A stretch of DNA of 64,000 nt. Origin: Glandiceps talaboti. Lineage: Eukaryota; Hemichordata; Enteropneusta; Spengelidae. A model generated the notes under the pieces. The model saw nothing but the letters and a program-made list of their open reading frames with translations. It did not search any database and was not told where the DNA came from. The stretch lies in NCBI RefSeq assembly GCF_964340395.1, contig NC_135549.1, positions 22,937,342-23,001,341 on the forward strand, read 5' to 3'. Position 1 is the stretch's first letter, and each line of letters starts with the position of its first letter. Positions 37,555-64,000 of this stretch are shown here, piece by piece. The translations under genes and the position numbers were made by a program.

Positions 37555-39774
37555 AGAATAGAACTATGCAGAATATATTTGTTTACATACATGTGAAAAC
37601 TCACCCAGTCCTGTGTCTCAACTCTCTCTTTACTTTTTTAATTCAAACATTTACACAGTTTCCTTCAAAATATATACGTTGCCTAAAAAAGTAACCAAGT
37701 TTCCATTTCCTAGGAATTTGTCCGAGTTTTAATACTGACGACTACTTGTTTGATATTTTTTACCGTATACTACTAGTAGATTCCTACAATACATTATACA
37801 AAGAAGCAGTGACCATGCAAAGCAAATATGCAAATCAGTTGAGAGGCTTTCACGACGTCATAATCAAATATTGGATGCATTGTATAAATAGTAACTTTGT
37901 CTCTATTCTGTAATTTTCTCCATTTTTATGTCGGTATTTGTAGCATGTGTCAGTTTAGGTTGGTTTGTGTCTTCAAACCCATTTAGTATCCTAATCCATG
38001 GTATCCCTTCGGTTTTTTTTAGTCATGTGTAAAGTCAACATTTTGTTTTCCATGGTGCCAAGATTTTTTTTTATTTTTTCAGAAGGGTGCTGGAGTCACC
38101 TGTCAAGTCAAAATTTGAACCCGACTTAGGTGGTACTGAGTTTTAAGTTTAAATTTGAATTGACTTAGGTGGTACTGTTTGTAAAGTTCAGATGTAAACT
38201 GACTTATTAAAAATGGGTACTGAGTGTCATTTTTTTTTTGAATTTTGAGTGACTTGAGTGGTCCTGGTAGTCAGTATTGGTTACTTGGGTGGCACTGACA
38301 GTGAAGTCTGTCACCTTGATGGTAGCTGATGTTATCAAAGTGTAGAATAGTGGAACTGATAAGGTCAAGGTCGCGGTTAGAATGATATTTGTGCTAAAAA
38401 AAAGAAAGTCACCATGGTCACAGTCAAAGTGATTACTGATTGATTAAAACTGAGGCTGTGACAGTGTGTGTAGACAGCTGACATGAACACATAGTGCAAG
38501 TGTGCCATGGGTTTTAGGATGTAAAAGGAAATGGATTCCAATCTCTCCTGCCACCACAATTCATTACCACTTTTTGTCCAATGTCAGCAGGTATTTTAAC
38601 ACAAAATGGCATTTTTTGTAACCAAAAAAGCCTCTTGTAAATAAAGTAATTAATTTATACATTTAAAGGAAATGGTGTGTCTTTGTTTTTCTGTATGTTT
38701 GTTTGTTTGTTTGTTTGTTTGTTATAGGTAAATGTTTCAGTATTTCCGATACAACTTTAATACAAAAAAATTGTGATATATATTGTTGTGTGTGTGTGTG
38801 CGTGTGCGTGCGTGTGTGCAATTATAAGTTTGTAATACATGTGGGATATTACTGGTAATGCTGTTTACCAAACTTCTATTGCAAACACTGCAGTTGTCAA
38901 TCCCAATTCCGGTCATCTCCCCCCAACACCCCAACACCCCCCCCCCCCCCATCCCACCCGTTATCATTTGACTCATATCTTCACACTAAAGTGACAAGCT
39001 AAGTTATTAACTTATTTTATTTTATTTTCAAGTGATTTACAAAACTTTATTTCCCACAATAGAATCACGGTACAATGATGAAAAAAATGATCTAGTGTAA
39101 TTTCACTGTTGATGCATACTTTCCATGGCATCAAAAATTGTCTCCAGGCATACATTGTTAACGTAATTGGATGTAATGTCATAATGAGTTTCGTTAAACA
39201 TTCTACATGTACTAAATTACATCATTAAATCATTTAGATGTTAGACCTTAAAGCTACACTAGCCGTAACTTGAGTACAATTTTTACGATCGGATATAAAC
39301 CAGCAATGTGTTCACTGAAAATTGTCCAAATACCGATAATTGGACGCTGATGTAGAGGTGTAGTACAGCAACAGTTTGAAATCGTGATCGCATTGAGAGA
39401 GATGATTTTAGGATGTAGAACCAAAAATCTACTTAATGGGATTTATAACACCACCATAACCATACTATGTGTACAGCTACACAAATACTCATAGGTGATT
39501 CAATACTTTTCAACATATACGATATTTATCAGTAAGTCATTACATACCTAACGCTTTAATGTCAGATTTGAGTTCTACCGAACAGCATGTGATGTGTCAG
39601 TATTTTTTTTTATAAAGAACGGTACAATTACATTCTAATATGCATCGAAAATAATCTCAGCTTAAAAACTATTCTAGCTGCGACTGTGATGGTGGGTTCT
39701 TTTGGGTTCTTTTGGTTTTAAACTTTCCAAAACTCAGCGCTCTCAACGGCGATCACTATTTCAATCTGTTTCTG
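33911..39774. other. Convergent intergenic region, no gene recognised
   Basis: Holds a CA tract (36643-36686), a second CA tract near 37525, and three ~50-bp repeats carrying ATTGGTCAGAGAAT (inverted CCAAT) at 36110-36230. A degenerate ~55-bp repeat with GACTTAGGTGGTACTG lies at 38120-38300, and a G/C-rich tract CCCCCCC near 38940. Open frames are short and featureless. Confidence 0.5.
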
Positions 39775-39783
39775 TACTGATTA

Positions 39784-39895
39784 TAGTCCTGGTTGCATAG
39801 CCTCTTGCCGTTGAGGGCTACACCCCTCTGTGAGGGTTACAACCCCAGCAAAGGGATGTAGCCCTCAACGGCAAGAGGCTGTTTAACCAAGACTA
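39784..39895. mobile_element. Hairpin inverted-repeat element, copy 3 of the TAGTCCTG family (112 bp)
   Basis: The left half begins TAGTCCTGGTTGCATAGCC and continues TCTTGCCGTTGAGGGCTACA; the right half is its near-perfect reverse complement, ending CCAAGACTA. The arms pair over about 40 bp with a loop of about 25 bp. TACTGATTA (39775-39783) and TACGGATTA (39896-39904) flank it, an 8-of-9 direct repeat. Terminus and duplication length match the copies at 75-147 and 203-299. Confidence 0.75.
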
Positions 39896-39949
39896 TACGG
39901 ATTATGGATACACTGGTTGATATTATCAACAATGTACAATGTCTAATTA

Positions 39950-40715
39950 GGGGAGAACCATTTGATTTCGGGGGGGGGTATGGAGGATTTTGAGAAAAAA
40001 AATTCGGTGCAAATGTTTTTAATACAAGTATAAATTCCTGTTTTTTTCCAGCACTTATCATTAAAGCATGTACTATATAGCTCTGCTTTAAACCCAAGTG
40101 CACACAAAGTTTTCCTTTCCTTTTCTGACCCAAGAAAACATATTTCAGGATTTTTGTTGCAATATCTCAATGACACAGTCAATATCTAAAGGGGACTATT
40201 TGGCTTCTGTAAATTAAGACAATTTAAAAAACAAGACAGGAGTCAATAAACTAGTGTTAAAATCAATATATTTTTCTTCTGGTTCCTGGTACTACTATGA
40301 TGGCTTAAAGGAAAGCAATTCACAGGGGTCAGGAGTACAGCACTCCCCAGTTCAGTCAGCTCCTCAGGGATATTTTACCAGTCATCTTTTGTACATGCAA
40401 ATTTAAGTAGCAGAAGTATGGTTGGTAGACAGACGTCTTTCATACTAACTGCTAATTCTTCTACTTGCACAGAACAAGTTATTTAGAGGTACAGTTGTGA
40501 ACCATTGTGACGTGGTATAGGTATGAACAACGCATTACAAACTTAATGACTAATTAAAAAAAAATTTGCACTGCTACTCCATTTGAAAAAAAAAATTGAT
40601 GCAGGACTGACAGTAGAAAAAAAATTGCTGTCACTCTGACTGGAAAAAAAATTTGCTCCCATACCTACCTTCCTCCATACCCCTACCCCCCCCCCGAAAT
40701 CAAATGGTTCTCCCC
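39950..40715. mobile_element. TTA-flanked inverted-repeat element, Harbinger-like (766 bp)
   Basis: The left end GGGGAGAACCATTTGATTTC followed by a G-run is repeated exactly inverted at the right end (…CCCCCCC GAAATCAAATGGTTCTCCCC). Both sides are bounded by TTA (39947-39949 and 40716-40718). A three-base TTA/TWA duplication with GG-starting ends fits PIF/Harbinger or ISL2EU-type elements. No transposase frame is present. Confidence 0.65.
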
Positions 40716-40860
40716 TTATTGGTATTTTAACGATTTTCAGTAAATTTTTAGTGGTTGTTTGATCGAAAAATGATACTCCAGTTACAACTAGTACAACAGT
40801 TTACAAATGTAATATTTAGTGACAATCAAACCGAGCCCTCGCCCAAGACCCAAACTTGCC

Positions 40861-40908
40861 ACTACACTACACTACACTACACTACACTACACTATACTAC
40901 ACTACACT
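40861..40908. repeat. (ACTAC)n microsatellite
   Basis: Nine to ten near-perfect ACTAC pentamers. A similar pentamer run, (TAATG)n, lies at 31496-31524 in an ATXN7 intron. Confidence 0.9.
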
Positions 40909-41934
40909 ACCTACAGATAATATTGACCACTATTATATAAAGTAACATACACAGTGTCTTTTTATAAGCAAGTTACCAATTTTTAGTGAATAATATCTTT
41001 GGTTATTTAATGAAAAAAATGTACCAGTTGCAGCTAGTGCAGGTTTAAACGACAAGGCCACGGTAAATCAATGGTGTCTAGGACGAAGGACATTGTCAAG
41101 GTCATAGTACTCTAAACTATATATTAAAAGGTAAGATATACTAGTATTTCCTGTGTACGTGTTTTTTTCCAGTTGCCACTTCCTGCTTGACTGACGTCAT
41201 CACTTTATGACAGCTACCCACTTTGCAGACATTTTCTTGAGAAACATTGCATGGAGATGCATTTAACCATCTTTAAGACGTTTCTCTCTAACGTCTGTGA
41301 TTTACAACATGGACTATTTTCGTCATGGATGACAATTATCATGACGCAATATTAAAAAGAAGAAGTCACAAAAATATGTCAAAATAGCCAATAGATCTCT
41401 ATGTCAAATATTCTGATTTGTTTGTATATGGTAATATTACAGGTTTTTGTATTTACGTCTAATAGGTCATGTAACTCGTTTTCAAGGTGTTCCAAGAACC
41501 ACTGTCTCAGGTATAGTGATTGTATTAAACTGTGTGATTGTCGTACCCCAGAAAAATGGGGGGTAAATATGATTGTGTACTAGTAATTATGATGACCATG
41601 AACGTCACAAGTATATGCTTTCCTGACAAATTACAACTACAAGATATAAATCTCCTCTGGACACCAAACGAACTATATACTGTCTATTATAAAGGAACAA
41701 TAATTATTATAATATGTAATAACACATGTAATACAAGTCTAGATTGTCCTAAACGGGGTACACTATTCGCTAAGCATAAAAAAGAACTACGATAGTTACA
41801 CAGAATGAATTAGAAAAAAAAGGAATCTATGAGTGAGATGACGGTGAGAAGGAACTTTTGCATCAAAAGAAAATATCGCAATAAAGATGTAGCATGAACT
41901 GTTAATGAGAGAAGTGGATACCGTAGTCTGGATG

Positions 41935-43050
41935 CCAACGTGGTGTCTAACTAAACCACGTGAGTGGAGGTGTAAATGGTAACGATACTGTATAGGAACT
42001 AGACTATGTGAGTGGAGGTGTAAATGGTAACGATACTGTATAGGAACTAGACTATGTGAGTGGAGGTGTAAATGGTAATGATACCGTATAGGAACTAGAC
42101 TGTGAGTGGAGGTGTAAATGGTAACGATACTGTATAGGAACTCGACTGTGAGTGGAGGTGGGAATGGTAACGATACTGTATAGGAACTAGACTATGTGAG
42201 TGGAGGTGTAAATGGTAACGATACTGTATAGGAACTAGACTGTGAGTGGAGGTGTAAATGGTAACGATACTGTATAGGAACTAGACTGAGTGGAGGTGTA
42301 AATGGTAACGATACTGTATAGGAACTAGACTATGTGAGTGGAGGTGTAAATGGTAACGATACTGTATAGGAACTAGACTGTGAGTGGAAGTGTAAATGGT
42401 AACGATACTGTATAGGAACTAGACTATGTGAGTGGAGGTGTAAATGGTAACGATACTGTATAGGAACTAGACTATGTGAGTGGAGGTGTAAATGGTAACG
42501 ATACTGTATAGGAACTAGACTATGTGAGTGGAGGTGTAAATGGTAACGATACTGTATAGGAACTAGACTATGTGAGTGGAGGTGTAAATGGTAACGATGC
42601 TGTATAGGAACTAGACTATGTGAGTGGAGGTGTAAATGGTAACGATGCTGTATAGGAACTAGACTATGTGCGTGGAGGTGTAAATGGTAACGATGCTGTA
42701 TAGGAACTAGACTATGTGAGTGGAGGTGTAAATGGTAACGATGCTGTATAGGAACTAGACTATGTGAGTGGAGGTGTAAATGGTAACGATGCTGTATAGG
42801 AACTAGACTATGTGAGTGGAGGTGTAAATGGTAACGACGCTGTATAGGAACTAGACTGTGAGTGGAGGTGTAAATGGTAACGACACTGTATAGGAACTAG
42901 ACTATGTGAGTGGAGGTGTAAATGGTAACGACACTGTATAGGAACTAGACTATGTGAGTGGAGGTGTAAATGGTAACGACACTGTATAGGAACTAGACTA
43001 TGTGAGTGGAGGTGTAAATGGTAACGATACTGTATAGGAACTAGACTGAA
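41935..43050. repeat. 48-bp minisatellite with 46- and 44-bp variants, about 23 units
   Basis: The unit core is TGGAGGTGTAAATGGTAACG followed by ATACTGTATAGGAACTAGACTATGTGAG. Units lose two bases (AGACTGTGAG) or four (AGACTGAG) at the same site. A substitution ATACTG to ATGCTG marks a run of six neighbouring units (about 42590-42790) and ACACTG/ACGCTG a later run (42830-42980), showing recent local spread of variants. Confidence 0.93.
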
Positions 43051-43164
43051 TATTGCAGTACAGGAAAGGGGCCTACGTGACCTGAACAACAAATTTTTGA
43101 CAATGACGTACACATTCTCGTCGATGTGATATGGAAGGTCACAAGTTCAAACACACCCCAATAC

Positions 43165-43660
43165 ATGTATCTGCAAGAAACTTATGAGGACAAAGAACGA
43201 GCTCGAATCCATTTTCAACTCGACCATTATAACTTAAATCGTTGAGACGGTTGAACGCGTTAGCTTATAGCTGGACTTCTGTACGATTATCTTAGCAAGA
43301 AATTGAAGTTAGACAAGGAATTTGATTTTAAAAAAATTATGGAACAGGAACGACAAATCATTAATGAAAGAGTGTTTTTGGTAAATAAAGAAGACGAAAT
43401 CTAGCGAAGGGAAAAAGAGGTGTATATAAGAAAATGTCTAGTAAATGCTAAAGTGCTAAGGGCAGATAAACTGACACAAATAGTATAGGAGATATAATTG
43501 CTGTAAAAGAGAGCAGTCCAGATGAGAAAACAGAAAACTGCAAAGACATCAACACGCTTGAAATCAAAGATGACACACAGATGCATCGAGGAGGAACGTA
43601 AGAAATGGCGACATACTACGTCTGATAGAGTGAAAGAGGATTCGGAAGAGACAGATTAAG
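43165..43660 (+). pseudogene. Possible decayed coding stretch
   Basis: One plus-strand frame from about 43174 reads ETYEDKERARIHFQLDHYN, later KIMEQERQIINERVFLVNKE, with highly charged, helix-like composition between several in-frame stops. A neighbouring frame carries a similar charged stretch. No family is recognised and random AT-rich sequence cannot be excluded. Confidence 0.2.
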
Positions 43661-46014
43661 ACATAGAGTAGGACCCATTCACTTGAACAATTCAGCTTGA
43701 AGGAATGTTATGACAATGATAACATAATACATGCAATTGCAACCAATCGTCTGAAACTCAAGAAGATGTATCCATATGTATTACCTAAATCCAATTACAT
43801 GTAACGAAGTGCTAGTTCTCTTTTCTTTCTTTTTTAAAATAAACTTATTGAAATTTGAAGTCATTTGTAAGAAGTGTTTTTGTTTTACTGTAAAATTCTT
43901 TGTATATGAGGACATGGAAGTAGAACCCCATGGTTCTACTTCCATGATGAGGATAAGTGAATTATCTATAGTGTCAATAAGTTTATAAAGTAGCGACAGT
44001 TAAAGTAATAGCTATAGTTTAGTGATCCTTTATGAATACTGGCTTTTACATGTAAAGGGTAAAAGACATTCAACATATATATGGAAATGACTACAGTCTC
44101 TGTCATAACGGGAAGCTTGTTGTACATGTATTACATGATGGCCCAAATAACTAATATATTATCAGCACTGACTTGCCAGTATATTTCACGCTGGTCCTAT
44201 TAAGTTTATATTAAGGTGTTGGTTGAAATTCAACTACTTTCCAATATACATGATATACGCTCTGTAGGTTGGTGTGTTTATCCGTACCAGGTTTACTGAG
44301 CACGTAAATTTGCCATTTTTGTCAGTGAGATATTTCAACTGTTTGCAACTGGTGTACTATCACTTGAGGGCGCTAATAGGTATTGACTGCTACGATCATC
44401 ATGGAATCATCGTGTAATCTGTCGTGTAATGGCCTTACAAATACTGCCACTGGGGGCGCTATTTGTTTTGATTGCGATGATATAAAAACGACCAAACACG
44501 AGGCATGTCTTCAAACACGCTGCAATGCAACTGTTCAAATAACAAAAGCATTGGAATAAAGGTCTTCAGCTGGTTCTTCAATAAACTGAATTGGCTACCC
44601 ATTCTCTACATTGAAAAGCAAATGTCAATTACTTTTCACACCCAACAGGAAACAGGTGTCCTAAACAGTTGAGTAAACTTCTTTTTTTTTACTTTTGATT
44701 TTTCTGCCAATAAGAAAAAACACTGCAAGTATGCAGATCTCCACACCAATTCCATATATGCTGAATACTCTCCGAGTTAAAAATTCCAGTTAACATGTTC
44801 ATATCTAGTTAATACCATACAAACAGACACAGAATTCTTCAAACACACGATACTAAAACACACATGCAATCATAAATGTGATGTAAGGGTATTTATTTAT
44901 TTTTAGAATAATGAACATACTCAGAAAGATGCACACATATTGTATAGATACCTCCCCTTGTAGATATCCTTGCAACGATTTGTTGACTTCCAAGAAGAAA
45001 AAAAAAAGACTAAATTTCACGAAACACATCATGTCACCAAGTATAGCGATGACACGTTGAAATAAAATAACAATACATAAAACTAAATGGTAAGCTGATA
45101 ACAAATCATTTTTTTACTGAGGTGGAAAAAATAACACCATCTTATCAAAGTCACACACTGCACAACTTGCAATGTACAATAACGCACAGGCTGCATTTAG
45201 CCATGATAAATAGGTTTGCTTTATATTTTTTTTTGGAGTGGTTTGTTTTTGTTGCCATTGTGCGAGTCACAAATCTTGTCTCTGTGCACACAGATTTCAG
45301 TATCCCGCTAGACTCTAGCAGCATTGTTCTCTCTCATTTCACAACTCTCCTTAAACATTAACTTTTCCCCATTCATGCAATAATGCCTAGCCTAGGACTG
45401 AAGTATTTAAGGGTATGGGAGTAACGTCTCTTCTCCTTATGACATGCATGTCAAACTGTATGTCCGTTCTGTTTTTTGGAAAATACGCTTTCTACAAAAT
45501 GACCAAAAAACACAAATAACTAAAACCAGCGACTAACAAAAACACTATTCAAACTTTACGCCAGTATTCTCTTTAAATTACTAGTCTAAACATCTACTGT
45601 TTTTGTTTTTGTATCTTTTCCTTTTTCTTTGCGATTTGCATTTCATTCCATTTTTTTTTTCATTTTGCTATTTTTCAACTATTTTTTGTAATTTTTCTCC
45701 CTTTATCTTTGTTCGTACATCTACATGCTATCAAAATCATGTTTTTTCTTTTCATGTCACCATCCTGTATTTTGTGCGGCACAAAAAAAAGAAGAAAAAA
45801 AAGCTGTACATTTGGAAATGAAGATGAGGTATTGTGAAGAAAGTGTTATCATTTGACCATAGGATTCTTAGACACTGGATGAAATGTACAGAAAGAGTAG
45901 TAGAGATGGAACTATAATACAAAGTTGATACGGTGACATTGAATCAAAGACAACTATTGGAGAAAAAAAACTGAAGCATCACACATTCAGTAAATCATCC
46001 ACTGTGGTGTAATG
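43661..46014 (-). other. KDM5 3' flank and probable 3' UTR
   Basis: Read on the minus strand, the KDM5 stop is at 46015-46017. Two overlapping AATAAA signals (TTTATT on the plus strand at 44892-44901) lie about 1.1 kb downstream and are the best poly(A) candidates. T- and A-rich tracts fill the interval. CTTGAGGGCGCT and GGGGGCGCT near 44370 and 44455 form a pair of GGGCGCT words of unknown meaning. Confidence 0.4.
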
Positions 46015-63725
<17,711 letters not shown>

Positions 63726-64000
63726 CTAAAACATTAAGAAATTGTAAATCCATCAGACGTGTGACATCAAGTCATCAACGAGATAATGAGGACATTCCAA
63801 TATAAAAACACAACCAGCCTAATTATCTGAAGTCACGCAATCATCAGGACTTCAGAAAACAATGACAAAGCTATGGTGGATACCCAATGAAGATATGGTA
63901 AGCTACTAGTGTTTCTTGGTGCAAACTGAAGTTAAATTTATGAATTTAGATCAGATTATCGGTACTCTGAGCAAACTGTGTAAACCTATCCCTATGCCAC
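63726..64000 (-). other. KDM5 intron running off the right edge
   Basis: On the minus strand this is the intron preceding the first JmjC exon (acceptor TTTTAG at 63731-63726). No further exon is visible before the edge. Confidence 0.7.

Overview
This window looks like nuclear DNA of a non-vertebrate animal, probably a marine bilaterian. It is AT-rich, intron-dense (GT-AG introns) and full of minisatellites, microsatellites and short inverted-repeat transposons. The two large genes are animal chromatin regulators. The phylum cannot be settled from the sequence alone. All introns and domains below were derived by eye from splice sites, reading-frame continuity and recognised protein motifs.

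Layout. (1) 1-800: the first coding exon of a THAP zinc-finger gene on the minus strand, with YY1-like and CRE-like sites upstream and two tiny inverted-repeat elements downstream. (2) 1.4-6.3 kb: a 25-bp minisatellite of about 150 units merging into a related 33/39-bp array. (3) 6.3-25.5 kb: no gene recognised. This stretch holds 26-bp and 38-bp arrays, a composite repeat element (18.2-19.55 kb) with 146-bp and 114-bp internal periods, a GATCCGGATC-ended element and a piggyBac-like TTAA element. (4) 25,542-33,366, plus strand: nine exons of an ataxin-7 (ATXN7/SCA7-domain) gene covering the SCA7 zinc-binding block through the stop codon; its 5' exons were not found. (5) 33.4-46.0 kb: the region between two convergent genes, with a hairpin element, a TTA-flanked element, a 48-bp array and a possibly decayed coding stretch. 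(6) 63,725-46,015, minus strand: seventeen exons of a KDM5/JARID1 (Lid) histone H3K4 demethylase, from the start of the JmjC region to the stop (1,407 codons). The JmjN, ARID and PHD1 parts must lie beyond the right edge. A complete pogo/Tigger-like transposon with an intact 473-aa transposase sits in one KDM5 intron.

The two main genes belong to related pathways. Ataxin-7 anchors the H2B deubiquitinase module to the SAGA coactivator, and KDM5 removes H3K4 methylation. They are convergent with about 12.6 kb between stop codons, so shared regulation is only a conjecture. The strongest structural observations concern repeats: inverted-repeat families cross-checked by several copies inside this one window, and a composite element whose short deletion derivative lies 11 bp inside a KDM5 splice donor. 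I found no convincing new enzymatic or defence system.
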